Of a DNA stretch of 64,000 nt, positions 9,549 through 17,837 are shown piece by piece (the stretch's first letter is position 1; the number at the start of each line of letters is the position of its first letter). Location of the stretch: NCBI RefSeq assembly GCF_900113135.1, contig NZ_FOOH01000001.1, positions 124,001 to 188,000 on the forward strand. Reading direction: 5' to 3'. Source of the stretch: Salegentibacter agarivorans. GTDB taxonomy: Bacteria; Bacteroidota; Bacteroidia; Flavobacteriales; Flavobacteriaceae. The notes under the pieces were generated by a model. It ran no database searches, had not been told where the DNA came from, and worked only from the letters and a program-made list of their open reading frames with translations. Made by a program: the position numbers and the translations under genes.

Positions 9549-10898
9549 TTATTTTTTCTTTCTCCTGTTCGCATTTTTATCCCCGCGAGTTTTTGGCTTT
9601 TTATACTTTTTGGCAATTTCTCTTCGGTAAGATCCGCCAAGATTCTCTTTCCTGTTTTTTTCTTTCTTCTCGTGAAAAGCAGGGCCGGGAGCGTTTTCGT
9701 CCTTATTTTTCCCCGGGTTATTAATTTCAAAAACCTTAGGTTGCTCTTCCGGAATTAATTCTGAAGAAATTTCAATTTCCGCAGGTAATTCTTCCTGCGG
9801 AACTTCCATTTTCATCAGAGCTTCAATTTTTTCAAGTGATTCCAATTCAGCTTCCGTAGTCATTAATATCGAATTCCCTTCCTTTTCGGCCCTTCCGGTA
9901 CGGCCAATTCGGTGCATATAATTTTCAGGATATTTTGGCGTATCAAAATTGATCACGTGGCTTACCGATTCAATATCAAGTCCACGAGCCATAACATCGG
10001 TTGCAACTAAAATTCGGCAAAATCCGCTGCCAAATTGTTTGATACTACGCAAACGATAATTTTGGGTTTTATTGGAATGAATAACCGTGCATTCATCATG
10101 GAAATACTGTTCTAATTCCGGGTAAAGTCGGTCGGCCATTCTTTTATAAGCCACAAAGATCAAGACCTTGGAGTAGGTTTCTTTATCGGCTAAAAGATGT
10201 TTTAGTAAATTTACTTTAGTATAGAAGTTCGGGATTTTATAACCGGTTTGTTTAATATTATCAAGGGGCGTTCCACTGGCAGCGACAGAAATAGTTTGCG
10301 GACTTTTAAAATTAGCCTCGATTAGATTTTCAACATTTTCAGTAATTGTTGCTGAAAACATAATGTTTTGTCGGTTCTGCGGAAGCAATTCAAAGATATT
10401 ATTGATCTGAAATTTAAAACCCAGGTCTAACATCACATCTACTTCATCTATCACTAATTTTTGAATAGATTTTAACTGAAGCGCGCGTCTAAGTACAAGA
10501 TCGTACAATCTTCCCGGTGTGGCTACCACAATATCCTGGCCCTGTAAAAGCGATTGATGCTGCGTGTTCATATTTACACCACCATAAATACCGGTGATAC
10601 GAACATTCATATAAGCGGTTAGTTTTTCAATTTCTTCAACTACCTGCACCACAAGTTCGCGCGTAGGCACCAAAACCAGTACCCGCGGATTTTTTTGTTC
10701 CGAATATTTAAGCATTCGTAATATTGGAAGCATATAGGCAAAGGTTTTCCCGGTACCGGTTTGCGCGATGCCCACCATATCTTTCCCAGACATAATTGTA
10801 GAAAAAGATTCCTCTTGAATAGGTGTAGGCGTGTTAATGCCAATATCTTCCAGCGCATTGCGCAGGGGAGTGGTAATATTTAAATCCTGAAAAGTCAC
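9549..10898 (-). CDS. DEAD-box-family ATP-dependent RNA helicase (RhlE-like), with DEVD in motif II
   Basis: 449 residues. Two RecA-like domains are complete: Q motif TPTPIQ, motif I AQTGTGKT (45-52), PTREL, TPGR, motif II DEVD (151-154, where most family members read DEAD), SAT, then ARGLDIE and HRIGRTGRAEKEG. The C-terminal 90 residues are basic and low-complexity (KEKNRKENLGGSYRREIAKKY and similar), a common RNA-binding tail. Such helicases remodel RNA during ribosome assembly, decay or cold growth. A perfect 15-base hairpin stands 40 bases before the start codon, in the likely 5' leader. Confidence 0.92.
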   Translation of the reverse strand: MTFQDLNITTPLRNALEDIGINTPTPIQEESFSTIMSGKDMVGIAQTGTGKTFAYMLPILRMLKYSEQKNPRVLVLVPTRELVVQVVEEIEKLTAYMNVRITGIYGGVNMNTQHQSLLQGQDIVVATPGRLYDLVLRRALQLKSIQKLVIDEVDVMLDLGFKFQINNIFELLPQNRQNIMFSATITENVENLIEANFKSPQTISVAASGTPLDNIKQTGYKIPNFYTKVNLLKHLLADKETYSKVLIFVAYKRMADRLYPELEQYFHDECTVIHSNKTQNYRLRSIKQFGSGFCRILVATDVMARGLDIESVSHVINFDTPKYPENYMHRIGRTGRAEKEGNSILMTTEAELESLEKIEALMKMEVPQEELPAEIEISSELIPEEQPKVFEINNPGKNKDENAPGPAFHEKKEKNRKENLGGSYRREIAKKYKKPKTRGDKNANRRKKK

Positions 10899-10937
10899 TA
10901 AATGAAGTTTTTATGAACCGGCAAAGTTAGTGAAACT

Positions 10938-10972
10938 CTAATTTAAAATTGCTCCTGGCAATTTTAAATTAG
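10938..10972 (-). promoter_or_regulatory. Perfect 15-base stem in the helicase leader
   Basis: Arms CTAATTTAAAATTGC (10938-10952) and GCAATTTTAAATTAG (10958-10972) pair without mismatch around a 5-base loop, 40 bases before the helicase start codon. It may be an RNA structure in the 5' leader, an operator, or one unit of the neighbouring extragenic repeats. It has no following T-run toward the helicase, so it is not an obvious terminator. Confidence 0.55.
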
Positions 10973-11043
10973 TTAGTTGAACTAATCCCGTGGCAGGACG
11001 GGAAATAATCTATAAAAGTTCTGAATTATTTTATTTTCAAAAA

Positions 11044-11150
11044 CCGTCTTGCTGAACTTGTTTCAGCATCTAAGATGAATAAATGTAAAACTCAACTAAG
11101 ACCTCCGATAGAAATCGGAGCAGGCTCTGAACCTAGTTCAGAGTGACGAG
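11044..11150. repeat. Composite palindromic extragenic repeat, copy 1
   Basis: Outer ends CCGTC and GACGAG are inverted. Inside are three hairpins: GCTGAA/TTCAGC (11051-11067), CTCCGAT/ATCGGAG (11103-11121) and CTCTGAA/TTCAGAG (11125-11143). A second copy with the same GCTGAACTTGTTTCAGC unit and the same end TTCAGARTGACGAG is at 28708-28791. This type of GTCA-TTCTGAA palindrome is scattered in flavobacterial genomes and resembles a REP/BIME or small non-autonomous element. Confidence 0.7.
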
Positions 11151-11251
11151 GAATTACAAACTTAGAATAAAATGAAAGCTCACAAGTTTTTCAATTCTAT
11201 CAATAAGGAATCATTTCATTTATTTCGGTATTTTTGATAAAAATCATTTAG

Positions 11252-11788
11252 ATGAAAAAGATTCTTGCCTTTACCGGTTCCAATAGTAGTACTTCCATTA
11301 ATTTTCAGTTATTAACACATGTAGCTAATCGCATACAGGGGCACGAGGTAAAAGTTCAGGATTTTACCCAGTATGAATTACCAATTTATAGCGTCGATAG
11401 GGAAATGGAGAAGGGTATGCCTATAGGCGCCACCATAATTAATAATATTATTAAGGACCACGACGCATTGGTAATTGCGGTGAATGAGCATAATGGCAAT
11501 GTTTCAGCTTACTTTAAAAATATAATCGATTGGCTTTCCCGATTAGACCGTAATTTCCTTGAGGGAAAAAAGATTTTATTGATCAGTACTTCTCCCGGCA
11601 AACGTGGAGCCGCATCAGCTTTAGAATATACTAAGGGGATTTTACCAAGATTTGGCGGCGAGGTGATAGAAAGCTTCAGTTTACCTTCCTTTAATGATAA
11701 TTTTAAAGACGGGAAGGTGCTAAATGAAGTACTGGATATGGGAATAGAAGATGTGTTAACCACTTTTTCTCATCAACTGGAAGAATAA
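11252..11788 (+). CDS. NADPH-dependent FMN reductase family protein
   Basis: 178 residues with a flavodoxin-like fold. The N-terminal strand and phosphate loop KILAFTGSNSSTSIN, the AVNEHNGNVSAYFKNIIDWLSR segment (family form xPEYNxxxPxxLKNxIDWxSR with changes) and LLISTSPGKRGA identify the FMN_red family. Members reduce FMN, quinones, chromate or azo compounds with NAD(P)H in the cytoplasm. Two bases separate its stop from the stop of the convergent hydroxylase gene, so transcripts of the two must overlap. Confidence 0.85.
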   Translation: MKKILAFTGSNSSTSINFQLLTHVANRIQGHEVKVQDFTQYELPIYSVDREMEKGMPIGATIINNIIKDHDALVIAVNEHNGNVSAYFKNIIDWLSRLDRNFLEGKKILLISTSPGKRGAASALEYTKGILPRFGGEVIESFSLPSFNDNFKDGKVLNEVLDMGIEDVLTTFSHQLEE

Positions 11789-11790
11789 AA

Positions 11791-12741
11791 TTATCTCGCT
11801 TTTTTTATATTGAATTCTTCGTTGGCCTTGCCAATACTGGACAATTCAGTTTCAGATTTCCCTGTAAGTCCCATATCTTCCTTGTGTTTGTCTACCGGGC
11901 TTCCGAATAATATAAGCCAGGCTTCTTTTAGTGATTTAGCCTTCCAGATATCCTTGCCAACCTCAATCCATTCGTGGAAAACGAGGAAAAAAGGATTGTA
12001 GGAGTTTACCGGTTTGGTAATACCATAACGGGGTTTTTCATCTTCTTCCTGGAAAGTTCCGAAAATACGATCCCAGAATATAAAAGTAGAACCATAATTT
12101 TTATCCAGATATCTTTCATTTACCGAATGGTGTACCCGGTGGTGCGAGGGCGTAGTAAAGATATACTCGATTGGCCGGGGTAATTTTTTTATTAATTCGG
12201 TATGAATCCAGAATTGATAAAGTACTTCCAGTTGATGCACAATAAAGAACACCAAGGGATGAAAGCCTAACAATACTACCGGTAAAAAGAAAATGATCTT
12301 TAAATTCTGCGTCCAGGATAATCTAAAAGAAGTTGATAAATTATAATGTTCAGAAGAATGATGAACCACGTGTGTAGACCACCAAAAACGTTGTTCGTGA
12401 GCAAATCTATGTGCCCAATACCTGCTAAAATCCAATAATATTAAACATAATACATAAGACCACCAGGTATGTGGAATTTTAAACGGCGCCAGATTAAAAA
12501 AGAAAAGGAACACCATAAAGACTCCTATTTTCATAAACCCGTTCAGGATTAAATTACCAATCCCAATGGCTGTAGAAGCCAGGAAATCTTTCCCCGAATA
12601 AAGATTTTTGTACTTTTTTCTACCAATAAGGAATTCAAGTAAAACAAAAAAGAACATAAGTGGGGCCACAACCCAAATAACAGTAGTGAAATCAAGGTTT
12701 TCTATATCGGCTAAAGTAAGTTTTTCTGAATCTGTAAACAT
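11791..12741 (-). CDS. Sterol desaturase / fatty acid hydroxylase family membrane protein
   Basis: 316 residues with about four membrane segments. The di-iron histidine clusters of the family are all present: HRFAHE, HVVHHSSEHYN and HHRVHHSVN, with the typical NYGSTFIFWDRIFGTF after the last. Enzymes of this type hydroxylate or desaturate lipids such as fatty acids, carotenoids or sterol-like compounds using oxygen. The bacterial substrate cannot be told from the sequence; in Bacteroidota such genes often act on membrane lipids or carotenoids. Divergent from pabB over 214 bases. Confidence 0.88.
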   Translation of the reverse strand: MFTDSEKLTLADIENLDFTTVIWVVAPLMFFFVLLEFLIGRKKYKNLYSGKDFLASTAIGIGNLILNGFMKIGVFMVFLFFFNLAPFKIPHTWWSYVLCLILLDFSRYWAHRFAHEQRFWWSTHVVHHSSEHYNLSTSFRLSWTQNLKIIFFLPVVLLGFHPLVFFIVHQLEVLYQFWIHTELIKKLPRPIEYIFTTPSHHRVHHSVNERYLDKNYGSTFIFWDRIFGTFQEEDEKPRYGITKPVNSYNPFFLVFHEWIEVGKDIWKAKSLKEAWLILFGSPVDKHKEDMGLTGKSETELSSIGKANEEFNIKKAR

Positions 12742-12955
12742 TGAAAATATTGGATCTTTATATTGAATTTTGCGCTTGGGAGGACTTGTCTTAATATTAA
12801 ACTTTTTTCCTGCGATTTCAAAAGTATTTTTAGTTAATTTTTTTTCTGCTTTAATAAGGCTTTGTTTTCAATTAAATTTTTGGCAAAATCACAAAAGATT
12901 TTAAATATGTGCTACGTTAAATTGTTCTTACCTTTGCGCCCAAAATTGAAGCCAG

Positions 12956-14260
12956 GTGCGTACTAAACTAACTTATACTTTAGAAAAGCCGTTAAAATTC
13001 AAACAGCAACTCTTGCAATGGAGTAAGCAGTTTGAAGAAATTGCCTGGCTGGACAGCAATAATTACCATCAGGAGCATGGCGAATTTGATGCTTTGCTGG
13101 CTGTGGGCGCATTTACCGCAATAAAAACCGATTACCACCAGGCTTTTGCCACACTTCAGGAATACCAGCAAACCACTAAAGATTGGATTTTCGGTTACCT
13201 GTCTTACGATCTTAAAAATGACGTGGAAAGACTTTCTTCTAAAAACCACGACGGATTGGATTTCCCGGATCTCTATTTTTTTCAGCCTCAAAAACTATTC
13301 TTGCTGAAAGGAGACCAGTTGGAAATGCATTATTTAAATATGCTGGACGATGAAATTGAAGAAGATTTTACCGAGATTTCAAATCTATCAATAAACCAGA
13401 TTGAAACCGGAAAACCGGAAACCGAAAACCCGGAATCAAAAATACAGGCTAGAATCTCTAAAGAAGAATATCTTCAAAAAGTCGAAAAAATGCTCGCTTA
13501 TATCCAGCGCGGCGATATTTATGAAGCAAATTTTTGCCAGGAATTTTTTGCTGAAAATAGAGAGATTGAGCCTTTTAAAGTTTTTCAGGACCTTAATGAT
13601 CTCTCGGGCCCGCCATTTGCGACTTTTCTCAAACTGGAAGAACATTATTTGCTTTCGGCTTCGCCAGAGCGCTATTTAAAGAAATCAGGATCAAAATTAA
13701 TTTCCCAACCTATAAAGGGCACAGCCAGGCGCTCGCAGAATTCAGAAGAAGATATCAAAATTGCCGAGGAGCTTTCCAAAGACCCGAAGGAGCAATCTGA
13801 AAATGTGATGATCGTAGACCTGGTGCGAAATGACCTCTCTAAAATTGCGAAAATAGCCAGTGTAAATGTAGATGAACTTTGCAAGGTTTATTCCTTTAAA
13901 CAAGTGCATCAAATGATTTCTACAGTTTCTGCGGAACTTGATGACGGCATTCCGCCGGTAGAAGCTTTACGAGCAACATTTCCTATGGGAAGTATGACGG
14001 GGGCGCCAAAGATTTCAGCAATGAAAATTATTGAAGAGCTGGAAGAAACAAAACGCGGACTCTACAGTGGTGCGGTGGGTTATTTTACTCCAAACGGCGA
14101 TTTCGATTTTAACGTGGTTATACGCAGTATTTTATATAACTCGGCGAAAAAATATGTGTCTTTTTCGGTTGGAGGCGCAATTACTGCCGGTTCTAAACCG
14201 GAGAAAGAGTATGAGGAATGCCTGTTAAAGGCAGCCGCAATGCGGCATGCTTTAGAATAA
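12956..14260 (+). CDS. pabB: Aminodeoxychorismate synthase component I (PabB-like)
   Basis: 434 residues of the chorismate-binding family. The key segment is PIKGTARR with Lys254, the lysine that marks aminodeoxychorismate synthase (anthranilate synthase has PIAGT here). Other family marks are MIVDLVRNDLSKIA, GSMTGAPKISAM and GLYSGAVGYF. It joins ammonia to chorismate in folate synthesis and needs a PabA glutaminase, not seen here. The start is a GTG at 12956: an in-frame stop sits 9 bases upstream and no ATG is near. It is followed by tilS after a 99-base gap holding a nested hairpin repeat. Confidence 0.88.
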   Translation: MRTKLTYTLEKPLKFKQQLLQWSKQFEEIAWLDSNNYHQEHGEFDALLAVGAFTAIKTDYHQAFATLQEYQQTTKDWIFGYLSYDLKNDVERLSSKNHDGLDFPDLYFFQPQKLFLLKGDQLEMHYLNMLDDEIEEDFTEISNLSINQIETGKPETENPESKIQARISKEEYLQKVEKMLAYIQRGDIYEANFCQEFFAENREIEPFKVFQDLNDLSGPPFATFLKLEEHYLLSASPERYLKKSGSKLISQPIKGTARRSQNSEEDIKIAEELSKDPKEQSENVMIVDLVRNDLSKIAKIASVNVDELCKVYSFKQVHQMISTVSAELDDGIPPVEALRATFPMGSMTGAPKISAMKIIEELEETKRGLYSGAVGYFTPNGDFDFNVVIRSILYNSAKKYVSFSVGGAITAGSKPEKEYEECLLKAAAMRHALE

Positions 14261-14303
14261 ATTTTTCAAGAATTTCAAATAATCTTGGCCAAAAAGGTAT
14301 TTT

Positions 14304-14342
14304 AAAGTCCTCCCTTTCGGGGAGGATTTAGGAGGGGCTTTT
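14304..14342. repeat. Nested CCTCC/GGAGG hairpin repeat before tilS
   Basis: An inner stem TCCTCCC/GGGAGGA (14308-14314 and 14320-14326) sits within outer arms AAAGTCCTCC and GGAGGGGCTTT. The sequence AAAG.CCTCCC..GGGAGG..GGGGCTTT is a form of extragenic repeat seen often in Bacteroidota. It lies only 17 bases before the tilS start, so it could also affect tilS translation or end pabB transcripts. Confidence 0.6.
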
Positions 14343-14359
14343 CGTATCTTTGATTTTCT

Positions 14360-15670
14360 ATGGAAAAAGCTTTCAAAAATGAGATCAAATCTCAATTCCC
14401 GTACTTGTGTAACACCAGGCTTTTGCTTGCAGTAAGCGGCGGGGTAGATAGCGTGGTACTGGTCCATTTATGTAATTCGGCTAAACTTGATTTTGCTTTA
14501 GCACATTGCAATTTTAACCTTAGAGATGAAGAAAGTGATGCCGATGAAGATTTTGTAACCGACCTTGCAAAAAGGTTAAAAGTGAAGCTTTTTGTAGAGA
14601 ATTTTGATACCGAGCAATACGCTAAAGATAATGGCCTATCCATTCAAATGGCGGCACGAGATCTTAGGTATGAATGGTTTGAAGAATTAAGAATAAAACA
14701 TCAATTTGATTATACCCTCACGGCTCATCACGCGAACGATAGTTTAGAAACTTTTTTTATTAATTTATTACGAGGTGCCGGTCTGGAAGGTTTAAGCGGT
14801 ATAAATGCTGACAGTAATAAGATAATAAGACCTTTGCTTAATTTCTCCCGAAAAGAAATAGAAGCTTACGCGAGAGATAATAATATTGCCTGGCGAGAAG
14901 ATAGCACGAATGCTTCTACAAAATACCTTCGGAATAAAATTAGGCACGAGCTTGTACCTGTTTTAGAAGAAATAAATCCGCAGTTTTTAGAAACTTTTTT
15001 AATAACTCAATCTCATTTAAAAGAAAATGAGGAATTGGTAGAGGATTATATGAGTTTGCTCTACCCAAAAATTATAGGTAAAACAAAATACGGTTACAGC
15101 CTGGATATAAATTATCTTAAAAAAGTACCGAATACTTCAGCCATTTTATACCAATTGCTTAAATCTTTCGGCTTTACCGAATGGAACGATGTTTACAATT
15201 TATTAGATGCACAACCGGGAAAAATGGTTTTTTCAGCATCACACAGGTTAATAAAAGATCGGGATTATTTGCTGCTTACCGAAATTGATAAAACGGAAAA
15301 TAAAACTTATAAAATTGCGAAAAATGAAGATTTTGCAATGTTGCCAATGGGAACTTTTTCATTTTCAGAAGTTAAAGAAATAACAGAAAAAACTTCAAAT
15401 TGTATTTATGTAGATCCTGAAAAATTGGATTATCCGCTCATGGTAAGAAAATGGCAGGAGGGCGATATATTTTATCCTTTTGGGATGAAAGGAAAGAAGA
15501 AGTTAAGCGACTTCTTTAAAGACAAAAAATTATCTTTGCCCGAGAAAGAAAACAGCTGGTTGCTGTGCTCTGGCGAAAAAATTGTTTGGGTGATTAATCA
15601 GCGTGCCGACAGGCGTTTTTCAATTACTTCACCCGATCAAAAAATTATAAAAATCACTTTCAGTTTATGA
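14360..15670 (+). CDS. tilS: tRNA(Ile)-lysidine synthase TilS
   Basis: 436 residues. The N-type ATP pyrophosphatase loop SGGVDS (26-31) is followed by the family features HCNFNLR, TAHHANDSLETFFINLLRG, and KYLRNKIRHELVP. The C-terminal region has the TilS anticodon-binding part with GDIFYPFGMKGKKKLSDFFKDKK. It converts C34 of the minor Ile-CAU tRNA to lysidine, needed to read AUA codons, and is essential. Its last four bases overlap dsbD (ATGA), showing coupled translation. Confidence 0.95.
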   Translation: MEKAFKNEIKSQFPYLCNTRLLLAVSGGVDSVVLVHLCNSAKLDFALAHCNFNLRDEESDADEDFVTDLAKRLKVKLFVENFDTEQYAKDNGLSIQMAARDLRYEWFEELRIKHQFDYTLTAHHANDSLETFFINLLRGAGLEGLSGINADSNKIIRPLLNFSRKEIEAYARDNNIAWREDSTNASTKYLRNKIRHELVPVLEEINPQFLETFLITQSHLKENEELVEDYMSLLYPKIIGKTKYGYSLDINYLKKVPNTSAILYQLLKSFGFTEWNDVYNLLDAQPGKMVFSASHRLIKDRDYLLLTEIDKTENKTYKIAKNEDFAMLPMGTFSFSEVKEITEKTSNCIYVDPEKLDYPLMVRKWQEGDIFYPFGMKGKKKLSDFFKDKKLSLPEKENSWLLCSGEKIVWVINQRADRRFSITSPDQKIIKITFSL

Positions 15671-17685
15671 AATATCTGGCGAGTCTGCTCTTATTTTTTA
15701 TTCCATTTATCCAATTACAGGCACAATATTTTGACGACGGGAGCGGAGATTCCCAAATGGCAGATCCCATAAGCTGGGAAGCTTCCGTAGAAAAGGAAAA
15801 CGATAGTATCTTCACGCTTATTTTTACTGCAAATCTTGAAGATGGCTGGCATTTATATTCGCAAAAGGAAGCCGATATTGATATTGCGCCTATCGCCACG
15901 ACTTTCTCTTATAATAATACTGAAGAAAATTTTGAACTTATTGGTGAAACTACAGAGCCAGATATAGAACCTATTTACGACAAGGTTTTTGAAGCCGATA
16001 TCACCTATTTTGAACATGAAGCGGTTTTTAGGCAACAAATAAAAGTACAGCCTGAAAGTGATCCTGAAATTATTGCCGAAATTTATTTCTCTGTTTGTGA
16101 TGATGAAAAATGTTTGCCTCCGGAAACCGAACGTTTCAATATTTCTCTTGAAGACAATGAAATAACCGCAGGTTTTACCGACCTGGAAATTTCTGAAAAA
16201 GACAAAGAACTTACCGAAGCATTAAACATTAATGTTTCAGGAATGGAAAAATTTGCCCCTGAAGAGGAAGAGGGCAATAATTTTCTAAATATTTTTCTGC
16301 TTGGTTTTATTGGTGGTTTAATCGCTTTGCTTACACCTTGTGTTTTTCCTATGATTCCGCTTACGGTTTCATTTTTTACCAAGGGCGCTAAAAACCGACA
16401 AAAAGGATTGGTTAACGCGATTTTATACGGTTTTTTCATATTCATTATCTATGTTTTGCTCAGCTTACCTTTTCATTTACTGGACAGTGTAAATCCTGAA
16501 ATTCTCAATAATATCTCCACAAATGTTACGCTGAATATTATTTTCTTTATCATTTTCATCATTTTCGCGTTCTCTTTTTTCGGTTATTATGAGATCACCT
16601 TACCGAGTTCCTGGAGTAATAAGATGGACGATAAAGCTTCTAGCGTGGGAGGTTTTGTAGGCATCTTTTTTATGGCACTTACATTAGCTTTAGTTTCTTT
16701 TTCCTGTACCGGCCCTATTTTAGGTTCACTCCTTGGTGGATCGCTTACCAGTGATGGTGGTGCGATGCAGCTTTCTATGGGAATGGCTGGTTTTGGTCTT
16801 GCGCTGGCGCTTCCTTTTGCACTTTTCGCTCTATTTCCTAACTGGCTTAATTCTTTGCCAAAAAGTGGCGGTTGGCTAAATACGGTAAAAGTAACCTTAG
16901 GTTTTATAGAATTAGGACTGGCCTTTAAATTCCTTTCTAACGCCGATCTTGTGGAACATTGGGGACTTCTAAAGCGTGAAATTTTCCTTGGAATATGGAT
17001 TCTTGTAGGTTTAGGACTTATGGCTTATTTATTCGGATTTATTCGTTTTCCTCACGATGGGCCTAAAAAGAAAATCAGTAAAGTTAGATTTGGTGTGGGC
17101 GTGCTTACTTTCTTATTTGTACTTTATTTAATTCCCGGTTTAACCAATACTTCTGCAGCCAACCTTAAATTATTAAGTGGTTTTCCTCCACCATTATTTT
17201 ATAGCATTTACGACAAAGGTACCGAAGCACCTTTAGGCCTGGAAGCATACAAAGACTGGGATAAAGGCCTTGAAGCCGCCCGGGAGCAAAACAAACCTAT
17301 AATCCTGGATTTTACCGGTTGGGCCTGTGTAAACTGCCGGAAAATGGAGGAGCAGGTTTGGAGTAATCCAGAAGTTTTTGACGTTTTAAATGAAGAATAT
17401 ATTCTTATTTCCCTGTATGTAGACGATAGAAAGGAACTCCCCGAGGCAGCGCAGTTTAATTATCTAAAACCAAAAGGAGGAATAAAACCTATTGAAACTA
17501 TTGGTGATAAATGGGCAACTTTTCAAACCCTTAATTTTAAAAATAATTCCCAACCATTTTATGTGTTGCTGGATAATGATGTAAATCTTCTTAACGAACC
17601 TGTTGGTTACACGCCAAACGAGTCAGAATATCTTACCTGGCTTCAAGAAGGTCTTACTAAATTCCAGGAGACAGCGGTAAAATAA
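15667..17685 (+). CDS. dsbD: Thiol:disulfide interchange protein DsbD
   Basis: 672 residues with the three DsbD parts: a signal peptide and periplasmic N-terminal domain with a Cys pair (Cys144 and Cys149 in VCDDEKCLPP), a central membrane domain of eight or so helices with Cys225 (LTPCVFPM) and Cys347 (SFSCTGPILG), and a C-terminal thioredoxin domain with Cys554-Val-Asn-Cys557. All six cysteines of the electron relay are present. It moves electrons from cytoplasmic thioredoxin to periplasmic thiol enzymes and cytochrome maturation. Overlaps tilS by four bases. Confidence 0.93.
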   Translation: MKYLASLLLFFIPFIQLQAQYFDDGSGDSQMADPISWEASVEKENDSIFTLIFTANLEDGWHLYSQKEADIDIAPIATTFSYNNTEENFELIGETTEPDIEPIYDKVFEADITYFEHEAVFRQQIKVQPESDPEIIAEIYFSVCDDEKCLPPETERFNISLEDNEITAGFTDLEISEKDKELTEALNINVSGMEKFAPEEEEGNNFLNIFLLGFIGGLIALLTPCVFPMIPLTVSFFTKGAKNRQKGLVNAILYGFFIFIIYVLLSLPFHLLDSVNPEILNNISTNVTLNIIFFIIFIIFAFSFFGYYEITLPSSWSNKMDDKASSVGGFVGIFFMALTLALVSFSCTGPILGSLLGGSLTSDGGAMQLSMGMAGFGLALALPFALFALFPNWLNSLPKSGGWLNTVKVTLGFIELGLAFKFLSNADLVEHWGLLKREIFLGIWILVGLGLMAYLFGFIRFPHDGPKKKISKVRFGVGVLTFLFVLYLIPGLTNTSAANLKLLSGFPPPLFYSIYDKGTEAPLGLEAYKDWDKGLEAAREQNKPIILDFTGWACVNCRKMEEQVWSNPEVFDVLNEEYILISLYVDDRKELPEAAQFNYLKPKGGIKPIETIGDKWATFQTLNFKNNSQPFYVLLDNDVNLLNEPVGYTPNESEYLTWLQEGLTKFQETAVK

Positions 17686-17837
17686 TCTAAAGCGGGTTAA
17701 GCCAGGAAGGCATAAAAGGGAAAATGTTTTTAATTTAGAAGCAGGCCTTGACGCATTTAAAACTCGATTATCGACTAAAATTCCTTTAGGTTTGTCGGGG
17801 TAATTTCTATCTTAGGGGCTTAAAATATCCCTTAACT

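Larger units (their letters stand above)
10899..11251. other. Palindrome-rich intergenic region between divergent genes
   Basis: This 353-base gap between the helicase (-) and the FMN reductase (+) holds no convincing gene. It contains four separate hairpins: the 15-base one at 10938-10972, TCCCGT/ACGGGA at 10986-11003, and the repeat element at 11044-11150. The last 100 bases are AT-rich and should hold the promoter of the FMN reductase gene. Confidence 0.7.
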
